A DNA stretch of 64,000 nt from Companilactobacillus mindensis DSM 14500 (GTDB lineage Bacteria; Bacillota; Bacilli; Lactobacillales; Lactobacillaceae). The first letter of the stretch is position 1. Each line of letters opens with the position of its first letter. Positions 49,103 to 59,131 of the stretch are shown piece by piece. A program made the translations under genes and the position numbers. The notes beneath the pieces were generated by a model. It ran no database searches. It saw only the letters and a list, made by a program, of their open reading frames with translations, and was not told where the DNA came from. The stretch spans positions 42,944 to 106,943 of the forward strand of contig NZ_AZEZ01000092.1 in the NCBI RefSeq assembly GCF_001434275.1. Reading direction: 5' to 3'.

Positions 49103-50644
49103 ATGAAGATAGCACTGAAAGACAATGATAAATTACGACTGACGCTAGAAGGGATATTAGTAGGAATCATCTCCGGAGTAGTTGTCAGTATGTTTCGCTG
49201 GACTATCGCCCATTCTTTGAAATTATTCCAAGGACTTTATGTTGCTGCAAGAACGAATGTGGCTTTGACAATAGGATTAGTTGCTTTGATGGTCATTGTC
49301 GCAATCATCGTTGGCATTTTGATTAAACAAGAACCTAATATTTCTGGTTCAGGTATCCCTCAAGTTGAGGCTCAATTGGGTGGCGAGATGCAGATCAAAT
49401 GGTGGTCAGTCTTGTGGCGCAAGTTTGTCGGGGGTATTTTGAGTATCGGACCAGGATTGTTTTTAGGACGTGAAGGTCCATCGATTCAATTAGGAGCTAC
49501 TATTGGTCAAGGTGTAGGGGATCTAACGCATGACGATCATGGCGTCAATCAGCGGGTCTTGATTGCTAGTGGTGCGGCAGCTGGATTGGCAGCGGCATTT
49601 AGTGCACCGATCGCTGGGGCCATGTTTGTTTTGGAAGAGGTTTATCATAACTTTTCGCCATTAGTGTGGATCACATCTTTGGCTAGTGCTGTTTCAGCCA
49701 ATGTGATTGCACTGTATGTCTTTGGTTTGCAGCCAGTGTTGCAAGTACCTTATCGATTCAGTTTGCCGATAAAATATTATTGGCATCTGGTAGTTTTGGG
49801 CATCATCTTAGGTTTAATGGGACGTTTGTACCAAGTGTTAACTTTGTCGATGCCGGCGTTTTATGCAAAGACGCGGTTGCCAAGATACATTCAAGGCATC
49901 ATTCCTTTGATCATGATCGTGCCATTAGGAATGATGGTTCCCCAGTTGATCGGTGGCGGAAATGAAGTTATTCTCGATTTGACGAAATATGGTCCTAGTT
50001 TAGCTTTCTTACTTGGATTGTTGGTGTTGAGATTCGTGTTCTCAATGATCTCCTATGGTTCTGGAGTTCCTGGTGGAATTTTCTTACCTATCTTGAATTT
50101 GGGAGCCATTATTGGAGCTATCTATGCGGTTTTTATGAACCAATTAGGTTTGTTGCCACTGTATTTTGAAAGTAACTTGATCATCTTTGCGATGGCTGGA
50201 TACTTTGCCTGTATCAGTAAGGCGCCGTTTACAGCTATCATCTTGGTAACGGAGATGGTCGGTTCACTCAAGCATTTGATGCCACTGGCTGTTTTGTCAT
50301 TGGTAGCTTATATCGTGGTCGACATGTTGAATGGGGCACCAATTTATGAAGCTATGAAAGAACGACTCAATCTCAACAGTGATTTCTTAAATCGAGTCAG
50401 CAAATTCAACGACCGGTTGGAATTACCTATTTATGAAGGAAGTTCGATCGATGGAAAATATATCCGAGACATTCCTTTTCCCAAAGAAATTTTAGTGGTA
50501 GCGGTCTATCGTGGCGAACGTCAATTGATACCACGTGGCGATACTTTGATCAAAGCTGGCGACCGGATCGTCTTTATGGTCAATGCTGGTCAGAGAGCGA
50601 AGATTTCCAAGAAGTTAAAGGATATGATTAACGGATTAGACTAG
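49103..50644 (+). CDS. ClC-family chloride/proton antiporter with C-terminal TrkA-C domain
   Basis: The 513-aa protein has the ClC membrane core (about 1-420) with the ion-selectivity motifs GSGIPQVEAQ near residue 83, GREGPSIQLGA near 127 (gating Glu present) and GSGVPGGIFLP near 320. A TrkA-C-type regulatory domain (about 430-513) follows. The gating Glu suggests coupled Cl-/H+ exchange, used in acid-stress resistance in other bacteria, but the internal proton-transfer Glu was not verified. Confidence 0.92.
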   Translation: MKIALKDNDKLRLTLEGILVGIISGVVVSMFRWTIAHSLKLFQGLYVAARTNVALTIGLVALMVIVAIIVGILIKQEPNISGSGIPQVEAQLGGEMQIKWWSVLWRKFVGGILSIGPGLFLGREGPSIQLGATIGQGVGDLTHDDHGVNQRVLIASGAAAGLAAAFSAPIAGAMFVLEEVYHNFSPLVWITSLASAVSANVIALYVFGLQPVLQVPYRFSLPIKYYWHLVVLGIILGLMGRLYQVLTLSMPAFYAKTRLPRYIQGIIPLIMIVPLGMMVPQLIGGGNEVILDLTKYGPSLAFLLGLLVLRFVFSMISYGSGVPGGIFLPILNLGAIIGAIYAVFMNQLGLLPLYFESNLIIFAMAGYFACISKAPFTAIILVTEMVGSLKHLMPLAVLSLVAYIVVDMLNGAPIYEAMKERLNLNSDFLNRVSKFNDRLELPIYEGSSIDGKYIRDIPFPKEILVVAVYRGERQLIPRGDTLIKAGDRIVFMVNAGQRAKISKKLKDMINGLD

Positions 50645-50720
50645 AAATTAGACCACTTTTATGTTATTGTTTTAGGAGTGATTTCAGCTTTTTTTAACAC
50701 CATGAACGGAGGTTTTACAG

Positions 50721-50960
50721 GTGTATAACATTATTGAAACTGTGTTGATAATCGTTTCTATATTGATAATCATTGCCGTACTAATGCAACCAACAAAGCA
50801 ACAAGATGCTTTGAACGCATTGTCCGGTGGTGGTGGCGACCTATTCAGCAACCAGAAGAAGCGTGGTTTTGAAGCCTTCATGGTTAAGGTTACCTACGTA
50901 TTGCTAGTATTATTTTTCGTATGTTCAATCGTATTAGTATACTTATCATCTCACAAGTAA
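50721..50960 (+). CDS. secG: Preprotein translocase subunit SecG
   Basis: The 79-aa membrane protein has two hydrophobic helices (about 3-22 and 55-75) separated by a Gly-rich loop with the SecG-type LSGGGGDLF. It is an accessory subunit of SecYEG. GTG start at 50721 with GGAGG upstream. The neighbourhood secG-est-rnr-smpB is the standard order in Firmicutes. Confidence 0.95.
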   Translation: MYNIIETVLIIVSILIIIAVLMQPTKQQDALNALSGGGGDLFSNQKKRGFEAFMVKVTYVLLVLFFVCSIVLVYLSSHK

Positions 50961-50965
50961 ATTAT

Positions 50966-50995
50966 CCTCCTGAAGTTGACTCAGGGGGTTTTTTT
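50966..50995 (+). terminator. Terminator of secG
   Basis: CCTCCTGA / TCAGGGGG stem over AGTTGAC followed by seven T; it sits between secG and the esterase gene. Confidence 0.85.
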
Positions 50996-51013
50996 ATATA
51001 AGGAGCAAAATAG

Positions 51014-51751
51014 ATGAAAATTTTAACGCCTAAACCATTCTATTTTGATAGTGGATCCAGTGCAGTTTTACTGTTGCATTCCTTTTCGGGGACCGCTAAC
51101 GACATGCGCTTGTTAGGACGGTTCTTAGAAAGACATGGTTATTCAGTTTATGCTCCGATGTTTGCAGGACATGGAACTAACGAACCTTTGGATATTTTAC
51201 AAGCGGGCTCGCCTGAAATCTGGTGGCAACAATGTCTGAAAGCAATTGAATTTTTGAAGGCTCAACAAAAAGACAAAATATATATTTTTGGCTTATCATT
51301 GGGAGCAATCTTTGCCACAAAAGCCTTGGAAGAATCATCAGACGTTATTGCCGGTGGAGTTTTCGGTTCGCCGTTGTACAATCAGAATTTTTCCGGAATT
51401 AGAAATGCCTTTCTGCCTTATGCTAAAAAGGTGTATTCTATTCAACAGGACCTGACTGAAGTTGAGATCGATCAAAGAGTTAGAGTTGTCAGTTCTAAAA
51501 TAGATTTGATGTTGACCGAGATTCGCAAGACTTCATTAGGTGTGACTGAGAATTTAGCTGAAATAAAAAGACCATATTTTATTGGTCAAGGTACGAGTGA
51601 TAAATTAGTCAATCCAAAATCTGCCCAAGAGGTAGCTTTGGACGTTAAAACATCACAGCTACATTTATATAATGCGGGGCATGTTTTAACTATCAACGGA
51701 GCTCATGAACAACTTCAGAGCGATGTGTTGAATTTTTTAGAAAATAATTGA
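51014..51751 (+). CDS. Carboxylesterase/monoacylglycerol lipase-like alpha/beta hydrolase
   Basis: The 245-aa alpha/beta hydrolase resembles Est30-type carboxylesterases: oxyanion-region LLHSFSGTANDM near residue 21, nucleophile Ser in IFGLSLGAIFA near 97 and the catalytic His in NAGHVLTINGAHEQ near 225. No signal peptide. The conserved position before rnr suggests a housekeeping role, but the substrate is unknown. The stop is nine bases before the rnr start. Confidence 0.9.
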   Translation: MKILTPKPFYFDSGSSAVLLLHSFSGTANDMRLLGRFLERHGYSVYAPMFAGHGTNEPLDILQAGSPEIWWQQCLKAIEFLKAQQKDKIYIFGLSLGAIFATKALEESSDVIAGGVFGSPLYNQNFSGIRNAFLPYAKKVYSIQQDLTEVEIDQRVRVVSSKIDLMLTEIRKTSLGVTENLAEIKRPYFIGQGTSDKLVNPKSAQEVALDVKTSQLHLYNAGHVLTINGAHEQLQSDVLNFLENN

Positions 51752-51759
51752 GGATAGAA

Positions 51760-54099
51760 ATGCCAGATAAAGATAATAAATTAATTGCAGATATATTGGA
51801 GGTCTTTAGAAACAGTCCTGACCGCCGCTATAAATCTGAACAAATTGAAGATATTTTAAGAATGCACGGAGCTTCAGCTTTTAAACGAGTTGTTCAAGCC
51901 CTAGCCGTTCTTGAAGGTGAAAGTAAAATTACTTTGACCAACAAAAATGAATTTAAGATGGCCTCACCAGAAACAGTGGTTGAAGGGGTCTTTAAGGGTA
52001 ATGACAAGGGCTTTGGCTTCGTTAGATATGATGAAGTCGACCCTGATGCTTTCATTGCCAAGAGCAATACTATGTATGCCGTTAATGGCGATACAGTTGA
52101 AGTGAAGATCACTAAGCCATCTAACCCTTGGATCGACAAAGGGCCAGAAGGCGAGATCGTTAAAATCGTTGAAAGAGCTTTGACAAAGGCCGTTGGTGAA
52201 TTCCACGCTTACAGTGATGCTCAAGTAGAAAAGACCGGCCACTATGGCTATGTTCAAAGTCATGAAAAGAAGATTGCTTCATATATGATCTTCATTTCTG
52301 ACAAGGGACTTCACCCCCAAATTGGCGATATGGTTCAAGTATCGATCGATGAATACCCTAACGTTAAGCATCCACAAAGTATGGAAGGTACAGCTTTAGA
52401 GATCATCGGTAACAAAAATGACCCTGGTGTCGATATTATGTCGATCGTGGTCGATAATGATATCAATCCTGAGTTCCCTAGTGAAGTTTTGAAAGAAGCC
52501 GAAAGCATTCCTGATCACGTACTTGAATCAGACCGTGTCGGTCGTCATGATTTGACTAAGAATATGGTCATTACTATCGATGGGGATGACTCAAAGGATT
52601 TCGATGATGCCGTTGGACTAGATATGTTGCCAAATGGTAACTTCCATCTTGAAGTCGACATCGCCGATGTAACTCACTACGTTAAAGAAGGTTCACCATT
52701 AGACCAAGAAGCTTACGCTCGTGGGACAAGTACTTATTTAGTTGATCGTGTTATTCCAATGTTGCCATTCAGATTATCAAATGGTATCTGTTCATTGAAC
52801 CCTGGTGAAGACCGTTTAGCTTTGACATGTGAGATGGAAATTGATCACCAAGGTAATGTTATTAAACATGAAATTTATCCTAGTGTGATCCAATCTAAAT
52901 ATCGCATGACTTATAACAACGTTAACCAAATTTTGGATGGCGATGAAGAATTAACTGAAGAATATTCTCCAGTAGTGCCAATGCTCAAGCAAATGGCAGA
53001 GCTTCACGAAATTCTCTTCAACAAGCGTCATGAACGTGGTGCTATCGACTTTGAAGAAACTGAAGCACAAATCATCGTTGACGAAAACGGTAAGCCAATC
53101 GACATCAAACTTCGTGAACGTGGAACATCCGAAAAGATGATCGAATCATTCATGTTGGCTGCTAACGAAACAGTTGCCGAACACTACAATGTTAAACATG
53201 TGCCATTCCTTTATCGTGTCCACGAAAAACCTGATGAAGAAAAGGTCAAGAACTTCTTCGAATTTGCAGCCGCTATGGGTGTGCAAGTTAAGGGTAATTT
53301 GAAAGAAATCACTCCTAAGATGTTCCAAAATGTTTTACAAAGTGTTGTCGGTACACCTGAGGAACAAGTTGTTACGATCATGTTGTTGAGAAGTTTGCAA
53401 CAAGCTAGATATTCTGACGAACCACTAGGTCACTTTGGTTTAGCTGCTAAATACTACACACACTTCACTTCACCAATCAGACGTTACCCTGATCTTACTG
53501 TTCACCGTATGATCCACAGTTATGCTGAAAATGGCTTTACTGAAGATGAACAAAAGAAATGGGCTAACAAACTTGATGATATCGCTCAACACACTTCAAG
53601 TCGCGAAAGAATTTCTATCAACGCTGAACGTGCTGTCGACGATCTCAAGAAGACTGAATACATGGCTGATCAAGTAGGCAATACTTTCGATGCCGTTGTC
53701 AGTTCAGTTACGAGTTTTGGAATGTTCATTCAATTGGACAATACGGTTGAAGGTTTGATCCATATTTCGAATATGAAGGATGACTACTATGAATTTGACG
53801 AAAAGAGCATGTCCATGCACGGACGTGGCACTGGTAAGATTTTCAAAGTTGGTCAACCGATCCAAGTTAAATTGATCAGAGCTGATGTTGAACATCGTCA
53901 AATCGATTTCGAACGAGTATTGACTCCAGAAGAACAAGAACAAGCTGACAAAAGTGAAGCTGAATTCAAGAAGAAACGTTCAATGCAACATGGACGCGGA
54001 CGTGGTGGTCATGGCCGCCACAATGATAGTAAAAATGGCCATGGAAACAATAAGAATAGCCATAATAATAAGAGACGTGGTAAATACGAAAGACGGTGA
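51760..54099 (+). CDS. rnr: Ribonuclease R
   Basis: The 779-aa 3-to-5 exoribonuclease has an N-terminal helix-turn-helix-like region, two cold-shock domains, the RNB catalytic domain with the Asp cluster [14 protein letters not shown] near residue 278, and a C-terminal S1 domain (about 625-705). A long basic/Gly/His/Asn tail follows ([12 protein letters not shown] and repeats). It degrades structured RNA and works with SmpB-tmRNA in quality control. I take ATG at 51760, after TTGAGGATAG. Confidence 0.96.
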   Translation: MPDKDNKLIADILEVFRNSPDRRYKSEQIEDILRMHGASAFKRVVQALAVLEGESKITLTNKNEFKMASPETVVEGVFKGNDKGFGFVRYDEVDPDAFIAKSNTMYAVNGDTVEVKITKPSNPWIDKGPEGEIVKIVERALTKAVGEFHAYSDAQVEKTGHYGYVQSHEKKIASYMIFISDKGLHPQIGDMVQVSIDEYPNVKHPQSMEGTALEIIGNKNDPGVDIMSIVVDNDINPEFPSEVLKEAESIPDHVLESDRVGRHDLTKNMVITIDGDDSKDFDDAVGLDMLPNGNFHLEVDIADVTHYVKEGSPLDQEAYARGTSTYLVDRVIPMLPFRLSNGICSLNPGEDRLALTCEMEIDHQGNVIKHEIYPSVIQSKYRMTYNNVNQILDGDEELTEEYSPVVPMLKQMAELHEILFNKRHERGAIDFEETEAQIIVDENGKPIDIKLRERGTSEKMIESFMLAANETVAEHYNVKHVPFLYRVHEKPDEEKVKNFFEFAAAMGVQVKGNLKEITPKMFQNVLQSVVGTPEEQVVTIMLLRSLQQARYSDEPLGHFGLAAKYYTHFTSPIRRYPDLTVHRMIHSYAENGFTEDEQKKWANKLDDIAQHTSSRERISINAERAVDDLKKTEYMADQVGNTFDAVVSSVTSFGMFIQLDNTVEGLIHISNMKDDYYEFDEKSMSMHGRGTGKIFKVGQPIQVKLIRADVEHRQIDFERVLTPEEQEQADKSEAEFKKKRSMQHGRGRGGHGRHNDSKNGHGNNKNSHNNKRRGKYERR

Positions 54100-54104
54100 T
54101 TCTG

Positions 54105-54575
54105 TTGAAGAAACATCATACAAAGGCTGCTAATGAAGTAGCTAACAATCGTAAAGCTCGTCATGATTACAATATCTTAGATACGTATGAGGCGGGTATT
54201 TCCTTGACTGGAACTGAGATCAAATCAGTTCGGGCCAGTAAAATGAATATTAAAGATGGTTTCGTGCAAGCTAGAAATGGCGAACTTTGGTTGGAAAATG
54301 TGAATATCAGCATTTACGACCAAGGAAACATTTTTAACCACGATCCATTGCGTAATCGTAAATTGCTCTTACATAAAAAAGAAATTCGTAAAATCACTGC
54401 TAGTATTCAGGAAAAAGGTATTACTGTAGTACCTTTGAAGGTTTACTTGAAGCATGGTTTTGCCAAAGTATTGATCGGTGTTGCCGAAGGTAAGAAACAA
54501 TATGACAAGCGTGAGACAATTAAAAAGCGTGATCAAGAACGAGAGATTCAACGTGCTTTAAAGAGTGCGTATTAA
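54105..54575 (+). CDS. smpB: SsrA-binding protein SmpB
   Basis: The 156-aa OB-fold protein binds tmRNA for ribosome rescue. It has the N-terminal [20 protein letters not shown], the TGTEIKSVR motif near residue 40 and a basic helical tail ([15 protein letters not shown]). TTG at 54105 is preceded by GGTGAT, a good anti-Shine-Dalgarno match. GTG at 54096 is an in-frame alternative overlapping the rnr stop. Its stop lies inside the terminator hairpin. The tmRNA gene ssrA is not in this window. Confidence 0.95.
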   Translation: MKKHHTKAANEVANNRKARHDYNILDTYEAGISLTGTEIKSVRASKMNIKDGFVQARNGELWLENVNISIYDQGNIFNHDPLRNRKLLLHKKEIRKITASIQEKGITVVPLKVYLKHGFAKVLIGVAEGKKQYDKRETIKKRDQEREIQRALKSAY

Positions 54576-54600
54576 TCTTTCGATTGATCGCTTTTTTTTT
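54566..54600 (+). terminator. Terminator overlapping the smpB stop
   Basis: GCG plus ATTAATC pairs with GATTGAT plus CGC over TTTC, then ten T. The TAA stop (54573-54575) is part of the 5-prime arm. Confidence 0.9.
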
Positions 54601-54650
54601 GCCCAAAATATAAGATATAATATAAACGTTCTATTTATAGGAGGAACGTC

Positions 54651-56126
54651 ATGAATCAGAATGTTAAAAGCAAATGGCCCAAGATTTACTTTGCCATTGT
54701 GTTTCTTTATTTCTTTATTATGAGATTTTTGGTTATTCCATCAGGGGATGATTTCTTTTGGGGCGGTTCCCAAGGAAAGTATTTATTGCAACACGGTTTC
54801 TACGGTCCCCAGGCAATATACGGCGGTAGCAGCAATGGCCGCTATGTCGGAAATTTTTTAGAAATTTTTACGATCCATCATTTACTGCCAGCAATGTTGA
54901 TGTACGGTATCTTTTGGACCTTGTTGATCTGGTGTATGTGGCGCTTGACCGGCAAAACTAAGCTCAGTTTGTTGTTGAGCAGCCTGTTCGTTTTCACCTT
55001 TCAAGATGGCTATTTGAGTACGGTGTTGGCTTGGAATGCTGGTTTTATCAATTACGTGCCACCATTGTCTTTGATTTTGTTGTATTTGGTCGTTGTTCAA
55101 AAAGATTGGCAAGGACAACTCAAGAATAGCAATTGGTTTTTGACAGGGGCAATGTTTCTGATGAGTTTAGTCGGCGGTCTGTTCGTTGAGCATTTGACGT
55201 TGTATCAGATTTTTATCGGATTGGCAGTCATGATCGTAGGGCACTTTATCTTCAAAAAAGGTATCGCTCTGTATGAGAGTGGCTACTTGATCGGAGCCGT
55301 TATGTCGGCGGCAATTATGTTCAGCCATCCAGCTTATCGGGAACACTCGACTTATCGCAATACGAGTTTGGATATTCCCGCATTGATCCAGAATTACTTC
55401 AACGTTACGCATTTTTGGTTCAATACTTTGAATGTAGTCGTCAATGTGGTGCTTTGTGTAACGATTGTTCTTTTGAGTTCTAAGATGTTTAAAAATCCAC
55501 TGCGTAAGTGGCTGACTAATATAATTGCAAGTTTGTTTGCAGTCTACTATATAGCTATCAATTTGTGGCTTCAGACCAAAACTTACGACCAGTTCTTCAT
55601 GTTCAAGCAATTAGCTGGTTCAAAAGCAGCCTTGTTAGATGGGGGGATTACCGTTTTATTTTGGATCTTCTTGATCTATGCGACTTTGTCGTTTTTCCGT
55701 TTCAAGACAGACTATGTGACTTACTTTAGTATGTTCTCATACTTTGCTTTGATTTCACCATTCTTGCTGATTGTTTCGCCAATCAATTCCCGAGAATTTT
55801 TCACAGCTTATATTTTCTTGTATCTAGCAATGATCCTCTTTGTTAGAAAAGCTTTGAGTTTTTATGCATTCAAGACGCGGAGAAGTGTCAAAGTTATTTT
55901 GGCAGCTGTTTTGTTACTCTGTGCAATCAACGTTGGCGTTAAGATGACAATGAATTATCAGGCCAATATGGCACGAGTTCAAGATGAAAGATTTTTGGAT
56001 AGCAAAACTAGTTTGAAGACTCACGTTCCGTTTAGAAAATATGTCTTGTCAAATGATGCTTTGTTGCAACAGTCAGGCGTCTATTGGAAGGATTATCTCA
56101 CTAAGACTTGGTGGGAAAGAATGTAA
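54651..56126 (+). CDS. DUF6056-like polytopic membrane protein
   Basis: The 491-aa protein has about eleven hydrophobic helices. A short first external loop carries SGDDFFWGG and NGRYVGNFLE near residues 31-70, a pattern I associate with DUF6056 membrane proteins, distant kin of GT-C glycosyltransferases (acidic pair in the first loop). Function unknown; envelope glycan assembly is a guess. TATAAT lies 39 bp upstream (54612-54617), and the RBS TAGGAGG is strong. Confidence 0.72.
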   Translation: MNQNVKSKWPKIYFAIVFLYFFIMRFLVIPSGDDFFWGGSQGKYLLQHGFYGPQAIYGGSSNGRYVGNFLEIFTIHHLLPAMLMYGIFWTLLIWCMWRLTGKTKLSLLLSSLFVFTFQDGYLSTVLAWNAGFINYVPPLSLILLYLVVVQKDWQGQLKNSNWFLTGAMFLMSLVGGLFVEHLTLYQIFIGLAVMIVGHFIFKKGIALYESGYLIGAVMSAAIMFSHPAYREHSTYRNTSLDIPALIQNYFNVTHFWFNTLNVVVNVVLCVTIVLLSSKMFKNPLRKWLTNIIASLFAVYYIAINLWLQTKTYDQFFMFKQLAGSKAALLDGGITVLFWIFLIYATLSFFRFKTDYVTYFSMFSYFALISPFLLIVSPINSREFFTAYIFLYLAMILFVRKALSFYAFKTRRSVKVILAAVLLLCAINVGVKMTMNYQANMARVQDERFLDSKTSLKTHVPFRKYVLSNDALLQQSGVYWKDYLTKTWWERM

Positions 56127-56140
56127 TAACTTAGATAGTA

Positions 56141-56173
56141 AACCGATGCTTAGCATAAGAGTATCGGTTTTTT
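56141..56173 (+). terminator. Terminator of the DUF6056-like gene
   Basis: ACCGATGCTT pairs with AGAGTATCGGT region (one G-T pair), followed by six T. Confidence 0.85.
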
Positions 56174-56240
56174 GTATGTCCAGCGTCATCTTCTTAATAA
56201 AGCGTATAATTACATCTATACAAACACAGGGGATGACAGG

Positions 56241-57203
56241 ATGAAAATAGGTTTCTTTTCAAGTTCGACACCGATCACACAAATATCGCCACAACGATTT
56301 CAACGTGCCAAAAACTTCTTATTGGCTAAAGGAGTGGAATTAGTTGCTGGAAATTTGACAGGTCAAAGTGATTTTTATCGAGCCGGCAATATTAAGCAAA
56401 GAGCCGAGGAGATCAATCAACTGATACACGATGATTCAATCGATGTTTTGATGGCAACTATTGGGGGATTGAATACTAATGCTATTTTGGAATATTTGGA
56501 TTTTGAGTATCTCGACCAACATCCTAAGGTAGTAGTCGGTTACTCCGATACGACAGCTTTTTTATTGGCGGTAACGACTCAAGCACCTAATTGTCGAGTA
56601 TTTTATGGACCAGCGTTGGTAGCTTCGTTGGGGGAATTTGCACCGATCGTCGATTATACGTGGCAAGTTTTTGAAGAAGTTTTCAAACAAAAAGACGTAA
56701 CTATAACGGCACCAACAACTTGGACTGATGAGTCAATTAATTGGCAGAAATTTGAACATGCTAAGAAAATGGTACCCAACCAATGGCATTATACGGATAC
56801 GCCGGTTTTGTCGGGAAAAATATTGGGTGGAAACTTGGATACGATGTCAGGAATTATTGGCTCCAAATATTTTCCAACTTTTACTAAGGAAAATTTGTTA
56901 CTGATTGAGGATGCTGAAAAAGATGCCGCTATCGTCGAAAAGAACTTTGCCATGCTCAAAAACCTGGGAACCTTTAATAAAGTTAAGGGGATTATTTTAG
57001 GTAAACATGCTCTCTTTGATGATTTGGGTACAAACCGGCAACCAATCGATATTCTCTTGGAAGTCTTGGGAGATTTAAAAGTACCGATCATTTATGACTA
57101 CGATTCAGCTCATACGGTGCCAATGATAACGACGCCACTTGGCCCTTTGGCAGCTTTGGATGCCAAGTCTATGCGCGTGAGTTTTTCACAGTCTCGAATG
57201 TGA
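56241..57203 (+). CDS. S66-family LD-carboxypeptidase / MccF-like peptidase
   Basis: The 320-aa protein has IGFFSSSTPIT at the N terminus, the nucleophile-elbow Ser in VVGYSDTTAFL near residue 115 and the C-terminal Glu/His region (GGNLDTMSGI near 195; AHTVPMITTPLG near 290). S66 enzymes trim the L,D bond of murein tetrapeptides or cleave microcin C-type peptides (MccF). Which applies is unclear. ATG at 56241 is preceded by GGGGATGACAGG. The 23 upstream in-frame codons lack a ribosome site. Confidence 0.9.
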   Translation: MKIGFFSSSTPITQISPQRFQRAKNFLLAKGVELVAGNLTGQSDFYRAGNIKQRAEEINQLIHDDSIDVLMATIGGLNTNAILEYLDFEYLDQHPKVVVGYSDTTAFLLAVTTQAPNCRVFYGPALVASLGEFAPIVDYTWQVFEEVFKQKDVTITAPTTWTDESINWQKFEHAKKMVPNQWHYTDTPVLSGKILGGNLDTMSGIIGSKYFPTFTKENLLLIEDAEKDAAIVEKNFAMLKNLGTFNKVKGIILGKHALFDDLGTNRQPIDILLEVLGDLKVPIIYDYDSAHTVPMITTPLGPLAALDAKSMRVSFSQSRM

Positions 57204-57239
57204 TAAAATAAGGCTAGAAAGTGCTTACAGGGGTGCGGG

Positions 57240-59048
57240 ATGAAAAAATTTTGGAGTATACTCGGAATATTTTTTTTGATCTTACTGATCTTTCAAACGC
57301 CGACGATAGTTAAAGCAGCGGATAAAGCGCAAGTTCAAAATTATCAAGTTGAGGCGCAGATTCAAAAGAATGGCGATATTGAATTGACTCAACGAGTAAA
57401 TTATCAATTTAATACCGATTTACATGGAGTTTATTATAATCAGGATTTAACTGGTATTAAGGGTGCGACTCAGCCAGAGGTCAGCGTTGATGAGGGCTAT
57501 CGGAAACTGAACTTGAAACAGAGTCAATCGGGGGAAAATAATACCTTCAAAGTCACTAAGACGAAAAAAAAATTCAGTCTCAAGGTTTATCACAATATCG
57601 ATGAAGACGATAACCAAACCTTTATCTATAAATATCGCTTGCTCGGGGCCATTACTAATTATCGAGATACGGCCGAAATGAATTGGCAGATTATCGGTAA
57701 TGGTTGGGATAATGATTTAAACAATGTCAAATTGACTATTAGTTTGCCACAGAAGAAGGTTCCCCAATTAAAGGCTTGGACTCATGGTCCTATGCAAGGC
57801 CACACAAAAGTCGATCGTAAAAATGGTCGGGTAATTTTGACAGTTAGAAGGGTACCGGCTAATACGGCAGTGGAGAGTCATCTGATTTTTCCAACATCAG
57901 TTACAGCAACTAATCCAAATGTCGTCCAAAAGAATGCTAAAACTCGAATTATGCAAGCTGAGAAACAAAAAGTTTTGGCAGCTAACAGACAGCGGCAACA
58001 TCAAGACTGGATCTATTTATCACTGATGGTGCTTGGTGGTTTGGTCATTGCAATTTTGTATTTGATTCGTTTTAGAGAGTTTCAACGAAACTCTGGACAG
58101 AAGCACAAAATTCCCACGCCACTTTATCACGTCTTCGATGAACCAAAGTTTTTACCTAGTTTTACGAAGGTGATCTTGGAACGGCTGGATAAAGCTGACA
58201 GTCAGTCATTGATGGCCGATTTGATGAATGAAGTTGGTCAAAGACATATGAAAATTGATTGGATCGGTTCGTCATATGAAATTACGGCCTTAACGCCACC
58301 GACAAATCCATTTTTCCAATATTTGATCAATGACATAGGTGACGGTCAAACAGTTAGCTTGAAGGAAATTAGAAGGGCCTCACAGGCAGCTGATTATAGT
58401 GATGAAGATAATTTGAATGATCATTTTGACGACTGGGCCGAATCAGCTGCTAGTGGACGTGAAAGGTATTTGGACCTTAGCAATATGGCCATTGTTTTCA
58501 AATTTAAAGTAGCGGCAATTACGACTGATGTTATTTCGTTTATTATGATCGTGATCACGATGCTCTTTGCGAAAAGCTTATTGTTGGTAGCAATTATTTG
58601 GATCACTGTGGCAATTTTAGCTTGGGTCATCTGGTATTTGATTAGCAAAAGAGTAACGCCATATACTGATTTGGGCGAACAAGAAGTTAATCAGATCAGA
58701 GCCTTTAGAAGAATGTTGGAAGATATTGACGATATCAAATTAGCTGAAGTTGGCGACATTATTTTGTGGGAGAAATTCATTCCTTACGCGATGGTTTTTG
58801 GTATCTCTGATAAAGTCATCAAAGCTTTGCGGGTCAATTTCACACCTGAGCAGTTGAATGATAGTTTTATCATTCCTTACTTTATTGGTGCCAATAGTTT
58901 CTTTAATACCACTAAGGGTGGATTCCAAACTTCATTCATCGGTGCTTTGAGTGCTGGTGGGTCGTCAAGCATTTCCGGTGGTTCCGGAGGCTTTTCGGGC
59001 GGTTCGTCAGGTGGTTTTGGCGGCGGCTCCGGTGGTGGAGTATTTTAG
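57240..59048 (+). CDS. DUF2207 membrane protein, intact paralogue
   Basis: The 602-aa protein has a signal peptide (about 1-26), an extracytoplasmic DUF2207 domain (about 30-220, with QIQKNGDIELTQRVNYQF and EMNWQIIGNGWD), a membrane helix near 258-276, a cytoplasmic region, a pair of helices near 420-470, and a Gly/Ser-rich tail (GGSGGFSGGSSGGFGGGSGG) ending in GVF. This is the standard layout of DUF2207 (YciQ-like) proteins of Gram-positives; their function is unknown. The gene is followed by a diverged, broken copy. Confidence 0.87.
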   Translation: MKKFWSILGIFFLILLIFQTPTIVKAADKAQVQNYQVEAQIQKNGDIELTQRVNYQFNTDLHGVYYNQDLTGIKGATQPEVSVDEGYRKLNLKQSQSGENNTFKVTKTKKKFSLKVYHNIDEDDNQTFIYKYRLLGAITNYRDTAEMNWQIIGNGWDNDLNNVKLTISLPQKKVPQLKAWTHGPMQGHTKVDRKNGRVILTVRRVPANTAVESHLIFPTSVTATNPNVVQKNAKTRIMQAEKQKVLAANRQRQHQDWIYLSLMVLGGLVIAILYLIRFREFQRNSGQKHKIPTPLYHVFDEPKFLPSFTKVILERLDKADSQSLMADLMNEVGQRHMKIDWIGSSYEITALTPPTNPFFQYLINDIGDGQTVSLKEIRRASQAADYSDEDNLNDHFDDWAESAASGRERYLDLSNMAIVFKFKVAAITTDVISFIMIVITMLFAKSLLLVAIIWITVAILAWVIWYLISKRVTPYTDLGEQEVNQIRAFRRMLEDIDDIKLAEVGDIILWEKFIPYAMVFGISDKVIKALRVNFTPEQLNDSFIIPYFIGANSFFNTTKGGFQTSFIGALSAGGSSSISGGSGGFSGGSSGGFGGGSGGGVF

Positions 59049-59054
59049 ACAGAT

Positions 59055-59087
59055 AGGTCATCTAGGAAATCTGGATGGCTTTTTTTG
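59055..59087 (+). terminator. Terminator of the first DUF2207 gene
   Basis: AGGTCATCTAG pairs with CTGGATGGCT (one bulged G, two G-T pairs) over GAAAT, then seven T. Confidence 0.8.
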
Positions 59088-59131
59088 TATGGTAAAATAG
59101 GCATATTGCAAAAATTATCTTGGGGGTATGC

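Noticed and set aside
54576..54650. tmRNA gene ssrA next to smpB
   Set aside because: The gap is only 75 bp, holding a terminator and a promoter -10 box; no tRNA-like ends.
59055..59087. Another copy of the repeat element
   Set aside because: Only the generic GGTCATC stem is shared; flanking bases do not match the element, so it is called a plain terminator.
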